Made by a program: the position numbers and the translations under genes. From Calliopum simillimum (taxonomy: Eukaryota > Arthropoda > Insecta > Diptera > Lauxaniidae), in contig OX638368.1 in the NCBI GenBank assembly GCA_951812925.1, positions 66,364,569 to 66,428,568 of the forward strand: a stretch of DNA of 64,000 nucleotides, given 5' to 3'. The notes under the pieces are model-generated. The model did not search any database and was not told where the DNA came from. It was given only the letters and a program-made list of their open reading frames with translations. Each line of letters begins with the position of its first letter. Positions within the stretch are counted from its first letter, which is position 1. Below are positions 1-12,105 of the stretch, piece by piece.

Positions 1-163
1 TTAATATCTTCTTAGGATAGCATTCTTGTAAACAAAATTTATTTCAAATTGATCAAAATAAAAATACAGTTATTTTAAAGGTCGTTTTCAATTTTATAGT
101 AAGCACTACTACTATTATTTTGAGCACAGCTGTATGTATGTATACTATAAGAGTAGCAGTTTT

Positions 164-382
164 TTAAAAGTTCAACAAACATAAAATAGTTAAATAAACT
201 ATCACAGCTATTAATTTGTTACGCAGTGCACTTTCACTTCGAGCTGAATTACATAGATCTCCGCGACAATAACAATGAGTTTTAACAGATCCAGCTAAAT
301 TATTTTCTTTAAACTCTTCACATCCTTCCTCGTACACTTCTTGCACCGAGTTATGATACCGCCAATCCTTATTTTCTAAAAC
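164..382 (-). CDS. Ly6/quiver-type protein, last coding exon with GPI-anchor tail
   Basis: Final exon of the same minus-strand gene. The acceptor is a poly-T tract followed by AAG/G at 383-384, and translation runs in frame from VLENKDWRYHN to a TAA at 164-166. It carries the diagnostic C-terminal Ly6 motif HCYCRGDLCN. This is followed by a short polar linker and a strongly hydrophobic tail (LIAVIVYLTILCLLNF), as expected of a cleaved GPI-anchor signal. With the exon at 437-672 it gives about 150 residues, the size of a mature Ly6 protein lacking only the signal peptide. No frameshift or internal stop is present and both splice sites are canonical, so this looks like a working host gene. It may lie inside, or simply next to, the opposite-strand ANKFY1 locus. 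Confidence 0.75.
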   Translation of the reverse strand, partial: VLENKDWRYHNSVQEVYEEGCEEFKENNLAGSVKTHCYCRGDLCNSARSESALRNKLIAVIVYLTILCLLNF

Positions 383-436
383 CTTAAAAAAAAAAAATTA
401 AAAGCCCACATTATTTGGATTTGAAATTTATCTTAC

Positions 437-672
437 CTGTGTTGTATACTTCTGCTGTGCACAACCTCTTGTTACTGTTTCTTGTATTTGTCCGTTTTGT
501 AATTGAAATGAAGAAATAGTCTTCAGACACATTGTTGAAAAAGGACAGTCTGACGCAAACTTATCAGACTCGTCAAATTTAGAACACATTGGTGTCGCAA
601 GTGTTTTGTTGCCTATATGTATTTTTTCTTCTATAACTTCACACTTGTAACATTTAACAGCAGATCCATTGC
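437..672 (-). CDS. Ly6/quiver-type extracellular domain, internal exon
   Basis: Read on the minus strand, this exon starts after an acceptor (TATTATAG) at 673-674 and ends at a CAG/GTAAG donor at 435-436. It encodes about 78 residues beginning near AVKCYKCEV and ending GCAQQKYTTQ. The cysteine spacing (CYKC, then single cysteines in TPMCSKF, SDCPF, TMCLK and TRGC) fits the insect Ly6/uPAR three-finger fold of the quiver/sleepless, boudin and crooked group. The phases match the next exon at 164-382 exactly (phase 0). The exon with the signal peptide should lie upstream (higher coordinates), but I could not find it in the repeat-rich sequence after 673. Such proteins are secreted and usually GPI-anchored; members modulate channels and receptors or septate junctions. 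Which paralogue this is cannot be told. Confidence 0.75.
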
Positions 673-1290
673 CTATAATATAATATTAGTAATTTAATTA
701 ATTTTCATCGCACAAAGTTAGGAGCATTCGTTATCTTAAACATAATAATTAAATAAGCTTACACGATTTTCCGAAGCTGCACAATTTAAGTGTCTCAGGC
801 TTGATTTTATAATTGTGTTCAAAACGCTTATCATTAGCTTAACCAATTTTAAATATACATATCCTTCAAGCTTATACATTTATTTCGGCCACTAAAATCT
901 TTTATTACTCTAACAAATCACAAAATTTGAGCATAATTTTAGTGCAAAATTACTAATTACTCATGGAAGATTTTGTTATTTAAATAGAAAAAAACAAAAA
1001 ATTTAAACCTAAATTTTTACCTGCAATTTGCATATGAAGTGATAGTAGCAAATATTAAATAGTAGGTAACATTCTAACTTTAAATGATGCCACAATTTTA
1101 AATCAAATAAACAAATTTAGAAATATCTAAGTAAATAATATTAATGCGTAAACAGAAAACTTTAACTCCCTTTTCCAGCCGATTTAATAAACCGATTTAA
1201 GTAAAACTTGTACCATTGAATAGGTTCAGCTTACCTTCACGGTACAAAATAGTTTTTATGGAAAATACGCTCTCCCAGCTGAAATCATTT
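673..1290. other. Intron or upstream AT-rich sequence of the Ly6-type gene
   Basis: No coding segment with a start codon and signal peptide that splices to the exon at 437-672 could be identified. The sequence is plain AT-rich DNA, presumably intron, up to the first foldback repeat. Confidence 0.4.
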
Positions 1291-1575
1291 TCAGCTCTTT
1301 TTTTGGTACGACCTATGGCTTAGGAGATATTTTTCACAAACCGTTCTAATGTTGAAAAACTTTTTCAAGTAAAAAATTTAATGATAATTATTTCGTATAT
1401 ATGTATCAAATATTATTTGTAGATCATTTAAATTTTAATAAAATAGATCCCGTTCCTTTTTATCGAGCGAAAACAGCTCCAGAGATTTCCTTAGAAAACT
1501 AGTTTTTCAAAATTAGAACGGCTTGTGAAAAATATCTCCTAAGCCATAGGTCGTACGAAAAAAAGAGCTGAGAAT
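1290..1575. repeat. Small foldback repeat with the GGAGATAT core module
   Basis: Arms of about 70 bp (roughly 1290-1355 and 1505-1572) are reverse complements with few mismatches and flank a loop of about 150 bp. Each arm carries GGTACGACCTATGGCT followed by TAGGAGATAT, a version of the core module found in the larger palindromes later in the window. Confidence 0.7.
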
Positions 1576-2238
1576 AGTTTGTAGGAAATATAATTTGTGC
1601 TATTAGTCGGTCGAGAGTTATCTCAATTTAAAAAGTACAACATATAAATATCACGAAGTTTTAAAACTTCTTAAATTGACTTACCTCCTAAACCATGAAT
1701 GATAGAAAAAAAAATTGATGAAGCTTTTTCGTTGTAAATCATTGAAGCTAAACAACTGTTGACTCAGTAAATAACTGTCGACCACTATTTTTTCGTAATT
1801 GAAATTATTGAAAAAAATTTATTTTCGCAACTTTTAACCTTGAATAACTTTTTTGGGGTATACGATTTTGCAATGTGCTTTTCACACGTTATTTTTTATG
1901 CATTAGTGAATACAAGTCCGGAAAAACAAAAATTCATTTGGAACTATTTTTCAGAATTATCCTTATTTGCTTCGGCTAAGGCAACATGGAAATCGTTCGT
2001 TAGCCGATCATTTCCGAAGTGCTCTAAGGATTTTGAAATTTTTTATTGAAAACATGTCGAAATACGATGTTTAACAGAATTCCGTTAAAAAAAAAAAAAT
2101 GGGGTACTCGAAAATTTTATTCAAATCACCCAAAAGACTGCCGTCCTAAGAAAGAATGCCGTAACTCCAATAAATTTTTATTTCTGTAAAATGAGTTTTT
2201 GTGTTTCTTGCTTTTTCGTTTCCTCAATGCTTTCAGCT
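1576..2238. repeat. Degenerate foldback-module DNA
   Basis: No gene. At 1826-1930 the text (CTTGAATAACTTTTTTGG, then a TTTCACAC...TTATGCAT stretch) parallels the ends of the palindromes at 40.57-40.68 kb and 50.93-51.0 kb. This suggests a worn single arm of that family. Confidence 0.45.
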
Positions 2239-2242
2239 TTAA

Positions 2243-2486
2243 CCCGAATCCTCCTAGCGTGATCATATGAACACACCAACTTCGTGTTTTTACTAAAATT
2301 TAGTAAGAAAAAAAAAACCAGTACCCCGTAGCTCCTAGCGTGATCATATGATCACTGACATATCCTGATGATCCGAGGCGAAGGATAATATCGAAAACCA
2401 AAAAATAAGTGCTTAATCATCCTAGATTTTATATAAATTAATTTTTTATTTCAAAAATTAAAAAAAAAAATCCAGGAGGATTCGGG
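2243..2486. mobile_element. TTAA-flanked MITE (piggyBac-like target site)
   Basis: The ends are inverted repeats: CCCGAATCCTCCT at 2243 and its complement AGGAGGATTCGGG ending at 2486. TTAA lies directly outside both ends (2239-2242 and 2487-2490). The 244-bp body has no coding capacity and repeats CTAGCGTGATCATATGA internally (about 2256 and 2335). TTAA duplication is typical of piggyBac and Kolobok superfamilies; which one mobilised it cannot be read. Confidence 0.65.
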
Positions 2487-2490
2487 TTAA

Positions 2491-3195
2491 GGAAAACTAT
2501 TTTTTGTTTCTCATTCCTAAAGGATTTGTCAAGAGCCCACAATCGATACTTTCTACGCGCACGAGATGTTCCATAAAGAAAATTTGTTTGTTTTTGAAAT
2601 GATTTAGGGAAACGAAATGATTTTAAAAATGTATGTAGTATCATACATTTTTATGCAGTTGCGGTGTTTTTGCTTAGCTTGTTTAGTAAAATGTGTACGG
2701 CTGGGAGTTACGACAAAAGTCGTAGTTGATTTTATAGGGAAAATAAAGGTATACTGCAACCTGTTCTTGTGGGTTGACGGACAGAACCGAGATGACCCAA
2801 AAAACGCCATAAACTATTTTTTTGGGAAAATTGGAGTTACGTCAATCTTGCTTAGGATGGCAGTATACAGTCCGGTTCACTTGATTAGAAACAATACTTT
2901 TTGCTGATGGAATGTGCGATAATAACCACTGTCTGTGAGCTAGCAAAATTAGGTTTTCAAAAATTCAAGAGCAAGTTCCGCTCATTACAAAAACATAAAA
3001 ATATGAAAACTAACGGCACTTCGTAGAAGTAAGACATTTGTAGCTGTAATAGTTAGCTTTCTTAACACACGTTTTACCTAATAATTTTTTTTGGGTGTAA
3101 AATTTAAAAATTTCTTTGATCTAGTTATCTCTGAAAAATATGTCAGTTATTATTTTTAATGACAAACATGTTGATTTGTTGTGAGTTTGATCGAA
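2491..3195. other. No recognisable gene
   Basis: AT-rich sequence with a 96-codon open frame (2617-2907) whose translation resembles nothing I know. The right part probably holds the left flank of the decayed transposon starting near 3.2 kb, but its terminal repeat could not be fixed. Confidence 0.3.
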
Positions 3196-4114
3196 ATGAG
3201 TCAAGAAAAAGAAGTACATCTTAAAATTACTAAAAATATTCAAAAAAATCCAAATTGGTCCTACAAAAAATTGGCCAAAGAATTGAAGGTTTGCCGTCAA
3301 ACTGTTTCCAATGTTATTAAACAGTTTCAGGAGAATTTGACCATCGATAGGAAACCTGGTTCGGGAAGAAAACAGGGACCACATGATATTGGGAAAGCCA
3401 AGAAAATTGAAAGCATATTGAAAAGATCTCCAACACATCGGCTAGAAAAGCTGCCCGGTTAGCCCAGTGCTCTGACTATTTGGTGCGAAAAGTTGAAGCC
3501 AATGCAGGTTTGAAAACATACAAAGTCCAAAAAGTTCCAGACAGGAATGCTGCAAAAGATTTAGACGCCAAAAGTAGGGCTCGGAAACTAAAATCGAATT
3601 TCATACAAAAATATTCATTTTGTATAATGGACGACGAAACGTATGTACTGGCAGGTTTTTATGTTGCTGATGCTCGAGGAAATGTCGAAGAACAATTTAG
3701 AATCCAAAAGCAGACAAAATTTCCTAATAAAATCCTGCTAAGCTATATGCAGTTGCGGCAAAAGAAGCAAGTCATTTGTTACAGTGGGCTCTATAAACTC
3801 CGAAATATATATCAAAGAATGCTTGAGAAAAAAGACTTCTTCCTTTCTTAAGAGAGCACAATGTGTCCACATATTTTTGGTCCGATTTTTCATAATGTCA
3901 CTACGACAAGAAAGCTCTGGAGTGGTACCAAAGTAATAACATAGTTTTTGTACCAAGAGAGGCCTATCCTCCAAATTGTCCTGAGCTAAGACCAGTGGAG
4001 AGATATTGGGCTCTTGTGAAAAGAAACTTAAAGAGCACAAAAAAGGTGTCCCAAAATATCGAAGATTTTAAAAGGAGATGGGCAAACTGTTCGAAAAAGG
4101 TGTTAGAACTATAA
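3196..4114 (+). pseudogene. Decayed DD37E transposase (Tc1/mariner superfamily)
   Basis: The frame opens with ATG at 3196 (MSQEKEVHLK), has an N-terminal helix-turn-helix (WSYKKLAKELKVCRQTVSNV) and ends at TAA 4112-4114. It is broken by a frameshift near 3430-3440, further shifts around 3640-3850, and an in-frame TAA beside the second catalytic aspartate. Catalytic landmarks can be followed: IMDDETY for the first Asp, WSDFS then CHYDKKALEW for the second, and NCPELRPVERYWALVK for the final Glu. Counting through the stop, 37 positions separate the second Asp from that Glu, so the signature is DD37E, a subgroup best known from mosquitoes and other insects. Total length of about 305 residues suits the family. 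The protein is non-functional as it stands. Terminal inverted repeats were not identified with confidence. Confidence 0.75.
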
Positions 4115-4412
4115 AAGTTATATTTTTCTGTAATTTGTTATATATTATCAATTAATTAAAAAAAAAGTTTAAAACTCTTAAGATCAACCGTTTAAAAATT
4201 ATTGAATTTTATATATGTTAAGATTTTCTCGATCTCACTCCTTAGTTTTATTCCATTATTTGAGCGGTGAAGTAGTACAGTTAGAGTTTTTTTTTAAATA
4301 TGGATTCGTTGTGATCTAAAAACTCTAAAAATTTGTTAAAATTGCGAAAAAAAATCTTTAAAAAACCGAAAAAACGGTTAAATCGACATTTTGTATTCTG
4401 ACGGACTTTCTA

Positions 4413-5160
4413 CAGTACCTGTCCATTGAATTGCGAACGATACAAAAAAAATCAAACGAACTTTTGGTCAGAAATACATCAGTATTATTGGATCAAAAAG
4501 AAATAAAGCTAGGCTTTACTAATTCAAATAATAGTTATTTTAATATTTCGGCTTTAATTCAATAGTTAAATCAGTATTTTGTTGCTCCGCCCTTATTTTT
4601 AAAACTGCCTTAATTACATCTGGCATGATTCTAATACAATTTTCTATAAGGTTTTTTTTTTTACTTTCATATTTTTCTAGATATCTTTTATGTATTCTTA
4701 TAGTGCGGTTACCGTTGCATTTCTATATTGATAGACTATCATTTTCAGATACGTCCAACAGTTTTTATTGGGTTGTGGTCTGGAAAATCACCGAGCAAAA
4801 GAAGGACATCCAAATTTTAATGAATTTAAACAATTCATGCTAGCCCTGGATGAATGCAAGGTGCTCCATCTTGCATGAATGTGTATTGATAAGGAGGATA
4901 TTTTGAATTGTTGATGTGTAACTGTAATACGGTTTGAAGTACCTCTATGTACTGCTTAGAGCGCATAATTCCTTCAACAAAATTTATAAGACCTGGTGCT
5001 TCGCCAGATATTCTCCTCCACATCATTATTCCAGTTGGATGTTTAACTTGAGAACCATACAATTTTTTGAATAGCGTACCCCGGGCCTTCTCTGCACATA
5101 TTTCGCAAATTACGTAAGGGCTCCTAGAAGGGACTCGTCACAGAAAAAAACCTTCAAAAA
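4413..5160 (-). pseudogene. Decayed Tc1-type element with transposase remnant
   Basis: A TA followed by CAGTACCTGTCCATTG at 4411-4428 looks like the terminal end of a Tc1-type element. On the minus strand, from about 5150 down to 4500, fragments of a Tc1 transposase can be read in shifting frames. They include a DES-like first Asp region and YVQRRPGVRYSKN near 5100, HPTGIMMWRRISG near 5030, FMQDGAPCIH (second Asp) near 4860, PNKNCWTYLK near 4770, and a tail similar to the usual family end (MPDVIKAVLK) near 4600. Several indels make it non-functional. The right terminus was not located. Confidence 0.65.
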
Positions 5161-5465
5161 AAGTCAAAATTCAGAAATTTTAAGAATTTCTTTTAACCGA
5201 ACTAACTGCAAAAAAAAGCCTTTGTCTGGAAACTTAGTTTTTCCTGTAGTAAGAAGCAAGATTTTTATGTAACTGAGGCCATAAAAATCGGCGTCAGCTA
5301 ATTTTTTAAATCAATTTTGACTTTTTTGCTGGCCCACTGCATACTGGCCATACTGCATACAATTTTCATGAAATAGACTTCCTTTCACCTGTTGTTTTTC
5401 AAAAGGGTTTTTTCCATGTTAAACAAATTTTCAGTATTAAAAAAAATTTTAAGGGACTGTTAACT

Positions 5466-6898
5466 AGGGTGGAGCGAATTTTTTCTTGCGATTTTCGAAA
5501 TGGGCCACATGCGAAAAGATGCTCCATAATATACTTAATAAAAAATATTATATGGTACTTTTTAATATTTTAATGTTTTGTACTACCGCAAAGACATTTA
5601 AGTTTTGAAAAAAAAAAATATATATATATATATTACGTAGCGTTAAAGTCTATAAAAGAGCTTAAACTTGTTCAAATTGTGATTTTTATTATAATATTAA
5701 CATATTAACTAATTTTTCGATAAACGCCACATATTTTCTTATAAATAGAGTTTTTCGACCTTCAACGGCCTGGGGCACGGTCAAATATTTTCCGATAAGG
5801 ACTAACATTTTTATGCTTGATATTTACAGCCACTGGAAACTTTTTAGTCCCTGAGAGAAAAGTATTTGCCATTTTTAGTTTTTGCCGTATAACATATGAT
5901 AGGTCTTATCAGTATGAGTGTTGCGCAGCATTGGTACGAATCAGATTACCACTTAAAAATTATGAGTTAAGATTTGAGTATGATCTTTTACGCACTGGCC
6001 CATTTAGAATATGTAAAAATAAAAAATCTCCATAGAGGTGCGGTCCTCCACATTGTGTACAATAGCAAGCATATTTATAAATTTAATATGAAAAACATAA
6101 AAATTATTCTGACAGAACATAACATTTGCGCTGATTTATCAATCTATAAAGCAATCGTTTTCTAAAATGTTTAATAAAAATACTTATATGTATGTTCCAT
6201 GAAAACTTCTCTATACACTCACTCGAAAATAAACGACTGTTAGCTAAGTTATAGCGAGTTATAAGTTGTATGAATTATTCAATCATTTGGAGGCAAAAAA
6301 GAGGCTTAAAGCCGGTTTATTCGCAAGACGGAGTTATTTTGATTCACTAATTCACTTTATCCCACTCACGAAAAGCTAACAAAAAAAACCTCATCGAAAA
6401 TTTTCAGTGCCAATATTTGGAGGTCGATTTGATATTAAATATTTAAAAATACCAAGAAAAAAGGCGCTCGATTTATTCGCAATAAGTAATTGTTCCGATT
6501 AAATTTTCATATTTTCCAACTCTGGACAAACTAACGGATAGGCCTGATCAAAATAATTTAATTTCCAAGACTTCAAGGTAACTATAATATAGGTAATTTA
6601 AAAATGCCTCGAAAAAAGGGGCTTAAGCCCAGTTTATTTGCAAGAAGGAAGAGTCTGGAGAAGTGAACGAACAAATCTTCATCAAAAAAACTTCAGTGAT
6701 CCAACTTTCAGTTTTTCCCTATATTCCCATGATGTGTGTAAGGTTTGATTGACTTGCGGCAGTACTAAAACTCAAAATTTTGAAAAAATATTTATATACC
6801 CCTAAAAGGTGATTGACGGAGCATCTTTTCCGCACTGGCCCATTTATAATATTGTATATAAAAATAAAAAATCTCCATAGAGCAGCGCTCCACCCTAC
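5466..6898. mobile_element. hAT-like non-autonomous element, TAGGGTGGAGCG ends
   Basis: TAGGGTGGAGCG at 5466 is matched by its complement CGCTCCACCCTA ending at 6898. The flanks CTGTTAAC and CTATTTAC agree at 6 of 8 positions, a plausible decayed 8-bp duplication. A second, nearly terminal piece lies inside (about 5986-6050: CGCACTGGCCCATTTA..., then CTCCATAGAG), repeating the right end (about 6828-6890). So the unit may be an older 0.6-kb copy extended by, or joined to, another. No transposase is visible. Confidence 0.55.
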
Positions 6899-9800
6899 TA
6901 TTTACAGTAAATTATTTTTTTTAAAGTCTCTAATTCCCTTAAAATTTGTATTCTTACACATTTGTAGTAATTGGAAAAAATAAAAGACATTTGGAAATGT
7001 GTCCTTTTGCTGTAAGCTTTTTGTAAATCACTCTTATTTCACCATTTGGCCATTTAAACTGCTGTCTATAGGTATGATATGTAAGCACATATATAGCCTG
7101 AGCCATATAAAAAATATTAAAGGCTTCTTTAGCGACTATACGGAATACGTCTTTTTGTATCAAACTCTAAAAAATGTCTAACAAAAACCCAGAAATTAGA
7201 TGGAAATAAGCGCTTTTGTATGAAACTGCTATTTTTGATCATGATTTTCTCTTGGAAAATGCATTTTTTATGATGGATTTCAGCATTCCTAGGTTTGTTC
7301 TAGGTTGGAAGTGGATATACTCCCTTTTGAAAAATCAGTCTTTATTTACTATGTAAACATAGTAACTCGGTTAAACATAAAAATCATGATAACTTATATG
7401 ACTCATGTTATTGTTTCCGATAAACTCTTTTGAGATAAATCGTAATTTTATCATCCATGTGAGTGCAAGCAAAACAACATACATACACATATGTATGTTT
7501 TTATTTTGCAACGGATATTATTAACTTAAAAAAAAAAATACTCAACTCACAGTTGTAACAGTGATAAGCAAGAACAATTTTAATTCAAAATCTACAATAC
7601 TTTAGTTAGAAAACGCATCTACTCGTTCAATAAATTTCTTCGAGTGATAAACTTGAAAAAAAAGACTCAAAAAACATATATTTTGTTAAAAACAAAACAT
7701 GATGATTATAAGTACATTGTGATAAGAACCCTTAAAAAATAAAAATTAGCATTTTTTGCTTACGGACTTTGTTTTTTATTTAAAAGCTCGGAATTTCGGC
7801 CATAAGGCGAACCTAGTTTTCTATTATATTGGCATCTTCACTGATTTTCAGAGGTTTAGGTTGCGCAAGGTCAAAACAATTTTTTTTTAGCTTTTTCCGG
7901 ACTTATGCGCTTCAACGTTCAAAATTGATTTTTTCACACAGCCCGGATTAATATCTTAACTTTATGGCATATGTTACTCTTGCAATTTTTGCTTTTCGCA
8001 CATAGAAAAACACGCAGTTCCAGTAGATATAGGGTTTAAATAGAGAGATTTGAGACACATGTACTACATATATAACCTCAACTCTCGAAAAATAGCCTTT
8101 TATTCTACTATAGATGTTATATATAAGAAAATGCAAATCTCGTCAATACAACGCTCAACGCCGAAATTATGGATTTCTACATTAAAATGCTATGGATTTG
8201 TATTCTATACGTATAATTGTAATAAAAATCTCTAAAGAAATATATTTGAAACGAAAATACTTGCCAGAGGACTGAGAATTTGACTGGCCGCAACACAATT
8301 TGACTTACAAAACTCGGCGCATCAACTATACTGTCCACGGGTCCGAGTCAAATGATGACAATTTTTATCCCTCGAACCTACTAACCAAACCTAACCCTCC
8401 TATGTATGTATGGATACAGGCCCTTGACAAGAGTACTTAAAAAAAGGTCCTCAACGTTTATAAATTTTAAGTAGTAATTGTGTGCTTGTTATATTTTATT
8501 TCGAGTGGTGGATTAATTAATTGATTATTAAGACTGATCAAATAGGAAATGAATAAAATGCTATAAATTTAATTGAACGGTCAATTTTAACAACATTTCT
8601 TTGGAAGTTACAAACAATAATGCCAAACACTGGTTTTGTTTGCTATTTTAAAATATTTGTGTATTATTCTGCATAAACCAAAATGAATTCTTAGCCACGG
8701 ATATATTTTTGTTTTAAGTGTAAGTCTTGTTACATGTATTGGATAAAAATTAGCTGTAAAGAAATCTGTTGAAACTGAGATTGAATACCTGATTTTTGCT
8801 TTACTTTTGGCGGCCCCTTAAACCCGTGTAGATGATTTATAACACTTTTTTAAATATTCAAAACATAAAATACTGACCTAGAGCGCTCATTAATATTGAT
8901 AAACAAATTATAAGTTTTACATCCATGGAGCGCAGGGGGTAGGTCCATGATATCATCGATGTTATCCAAAAAGTTTTGCTCATTTTACTGTCCTGTTAGT
9001 GTGTTTTAAAAATATTATGTTATTTTTTCACATTTATTATGTTATTTCGTGGTAAATACTATGTACTTAAAGTATAATCAAAAGTACAAATTCGTTTGGC
9101 AGATTATGTTCGAAGCGTGTACATAGATACATTCAGTGTTTTTGGCAAACTAATATGCACTATATATTTTTGCTATAGTGCGTGTGGATACTGTAATAAA
9201 ATGTCAGCGAAAGAGGTTTTTTCCTCTATTACTGATTATGATGATGATTGTTCTTGAGTTCCTCAGCTTGTAAAATAGTGCCAATTGTACGAATATTATG
9301 CGAAAAATATCTTGTTTGTCTTCCAAACTTTTCTACACCGTTTTATTAAAAATGTTAATTTAGGTCGTGTGCAAGATTCAATTGATGTTAAAAAATACTT
9401 TCTACTGAATTATTTCTTTTATTAGTCATTGTTTTCTGTGGGTTTCTCCGCTTTACGAGTAGATGTTCTAGTCGCACGCAAAAAATAAAAACAACAAAAA
9501 ATGAATCAGAAATAAAAAATTAACAACTCTACCAACCGGCAAGTGTTTTCGCTTCTAGCACAAATGAGCGACTGATACTGGACATACGACTTTAGTATTG
9601 TCGACAGCTGTTGTCCAACAGCAAACGAGTGTGAGAGCCAAAATCAACTCAATTTTGACATAAACAGCTTTTTCCTCTACTTTAAGATAACACATAATAG
9701 CATAAACACATTCGACACGACAACATGACGACTAGCTACATCTGCGACTTCTAAGTTACAAAGAACGCAATACGACAATCGAAAGTTTAATAGCAATCTT

Positions 9801-9965
9801 AAAAGACCAAAAATTTAAAGATTTCAACAAACTGTCGAAATAATCAAAAAAAAAAAAAAAAATCCTAAGTAAGTAACGGAAAAGGTAGGAAAGGTTTGAA
9901 TATCGGAAAACATAACAAAAAGTCGAAAAGTATCGAATGGTAGTGGTTTTTTTTCGATATATCTC
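6899..9965. other. Repeat-poor AT-rich stretch without recognised genes
   Basis: I found no coding region, RNA gene or clear terminal repeat here. Short open frames (for example 6999-7181 and 8050-8235) have low-complexity translations and no family resemblance. A short (ACAT/ATGT)n-like microsatellite sits near 7480-7500. The sequence may be ancient decayed repeats. Confidence 0.35.
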
Positions 9966-10528
9966 GTAATAATGGAGTCATTAAAGCCAAAAAAAAAAAA
10001 AAAAACCCGCAAAATGAGGAAGTCCTCAAGAACATCTCCGATTCAGATTTAGATTTTTTTTTTTAATTTTTTTTTTTTTCTTAAATCAGAAACATTTTGG
10101 AGTGCGGTCGGAATCATATAATTTTTTAAACAATATTTAAGTAACTTATGTTTTCATAAAAAAAATTCTAAATCGGAATCTGGCTCGGAATCTGGCATTA
10201 GAATCGCTGTATGTTATATAGTTTTTAAGATATCTTATCTTTTTAGAATCTAAAATTGTGTATATAAAAACTGTTGCCATGTTTTTCTCAGGAACGGCTA
10301 TAGCGATTTTAATGAAACTTTGGAAAATGATGCGCATTAGCATAAACTAAAGAATGAAACAGACTTTCTTAGATATTGTTTAAAAAATTATTTAATTCCG
10401 ACCGCGCTCCAAAATGTTTCTGATTTTAAATAAAAAAAAAAAACAAATTTTTTAAAAAAAAAGTCATCAAAATCGGAACTGTTCATGAGGGCTTCCGTCT
10501 AAATGACTTTATTGACTCCACTATAAGT
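9966..10528. repeat. Foldback element of 0.56 kb
   Basis: TAATGGAGTCATTAAAG at the left is complementary to CTTTATTGACTCCACTA at the right. Further inside, AACATTTTGGAGTGCGGTCG (about 10091) matches CGACCGCGCTCCAAAATGTT (about 10400). Arms of about 200 bp surround a centre near 10245. Poly-A and poly-T runs pepper both arms. No coding capacity. Confidence 0.65.
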
Positions 10529-11330
10529 AAACTGAGTTTTATTATATCTGCGGCTATGGGGTTTTCTTCGTCTCGTCCATATCTATAACTTACACTATCA
10601 AATCAGTCCTTTTCGATGCATTACATGGCAAATTACAGTGCAAAATTCCCAAAAAGTGAGATATTTTTCGCCGTTTATGACATTCGGCTCAATAGAAATC
10701 ACCCGAGTGGTAGATTTATGTACAGGTTTTGCCTTCTAACGTATAGCCGAGATCCATACGAAAATTTTGATATAATATATGTGGCAAGAAACGTAAAAAA
10801 GGCTTTAAAAAAATAATGTTTTGTGACAACTAGTAAAAATTTTGTAAAAATGTTTTTTCTAAGATATTTAGCATAGGCCTGGGCATAAAATGGTATTTTT
10901 TTTTTGATCAAAATTTTGCATTTATTATTGAAAATCCCTATTTCAAATAGGTACATAAATAAAAATTAAGCAACTTCTCCGCCTCCGAGAAAACTATATG
11001 CCTGAAAAAAAAAAAATGGCGTAATCGATATTGGTTCAAAAGTTATTAACAATATAGTGATGTCGTGCAAGTCTTTTTTCAGCATTAGAGAAAAAATGGG
11101 GCGGTACCACACCTTCTTATACACACAGTTGGCTTGAACGAAAAAAAGGCGTTCCCCGATGCCACCAAAAATCAAGTACATACTTCGACTCTTTGTACCA
11201 TGTATAATCAAAATATAACAATAAAAAAGTAGCATCAGATCCTTCTTTCGTTTTTCTATATTTATATGTTGCGGCATTATCTTCTTATAAAAGTAGTAAT
11301 TTTCAATGTATTTTGCGATGCTGCATTCGA
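10529..11330. other. No recognisable gene
   Basis: Open frames of 66-103 codons occur on both strands, but they are AT-driven and match no family I know. Nothing else was seen. Confidence 0.3.
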
Positions 11331-12105
11331 ATCCGACATCAAAATTGCTCTATCTCTTATGGTTTTCGAGATATACTAACCAAAAAGTCCAAAAAATACC
11401 GTTTTTTACTAGATTTGACATTACATAACAAGGCAAGGTAGTTTTTTTACATAAAACTTGATAAAGTAGTTAAAAGTAATTTTCTTTAAAACTTAATTTA
11501 AATTATTTCGATATCTAAATTTTTCTACGAAATATCGTAAACTGAAATATTAAGGGGATTCCTTTAAACTCGTAAAAGCCTCGAGAAGCACGTAAACCTC
11601 GAAAACTTTCGAGTCTCGTAAACAAAATTTAAAAATTTGTATGAAAAAAAAGTTTACCAGGCCTCGAAAATTTACGAGGCAAATTCGATTGTTGTCAAAT
11701 AAATGTATTGAAAAAATATTTTTTGTTTTGAAAATTGAATTTGAATTGAATATTTTTCAAATTACATGACAGCTGATACGTTGCTTACACGTTTTTAGAA
11801 ATTTGTGTTCCTGAAAACAAGCTCGTAAACATTCGAGTTTTTCATGGTTTACGAGTTTACGAGATTAAAGGTATCCCCTTATTGAAAAAACGTGATTTAT
11901 GCACTTTTTAAACTTTTCAGCTCCTAGAAAAATTAAGATATCGAAATAATTTAAATTAGGTTTTAAAGGACTAGTGATTTCAACAACTATTACAAGTTTT
12001 AAGTAAAAAAATTACCTCGTCTTGTTATATAACCTCAAATATAGCAAAAAACAGTGTTTTTTGACTTTCAAGTAAGTATATCTCAAAAACCATACAGGAT
12101 AGAGC
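11331..12105. repeat. Foldback element split at its centre by a TTAA element
   Basis: The left arm (about 11331-11550: CAAAATTGCTCTATCTCTTA..., TTATTTCGATATCTAAATTT) is complementary to the right arm (about 11883-12105: AAATTAAGATATCGAAATAA..., GGATAGAGCAATTC). Each arm is about 220 bp. The interior is occupied by the separate element at 11554-11878. Confidence 0.7.
11554..11878. mobile_element. TTAA-type MITE inside a foldback
   Basis: The ends GGGGATTCCTTTAAACTCG and its complement (CGAGATTAAAGGTATCCCC) define a 325-bp element flanked by TTAA on the left and TTAT on the right, one change from a TTAA duplication. The interior has CTCGTAAA/TTTACGAG motifs on both sides. Its position at the symmetry centre of the surrounding palindrome is notable. 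Confidence 0.65.

Noticed and set aside
2617..2907. 96-codon plus frame (MILKMYVVSYIF...)
   Set aside because: No recognised domain, no codon bias and overlapping open frames on the other strand; not enough for a gene.
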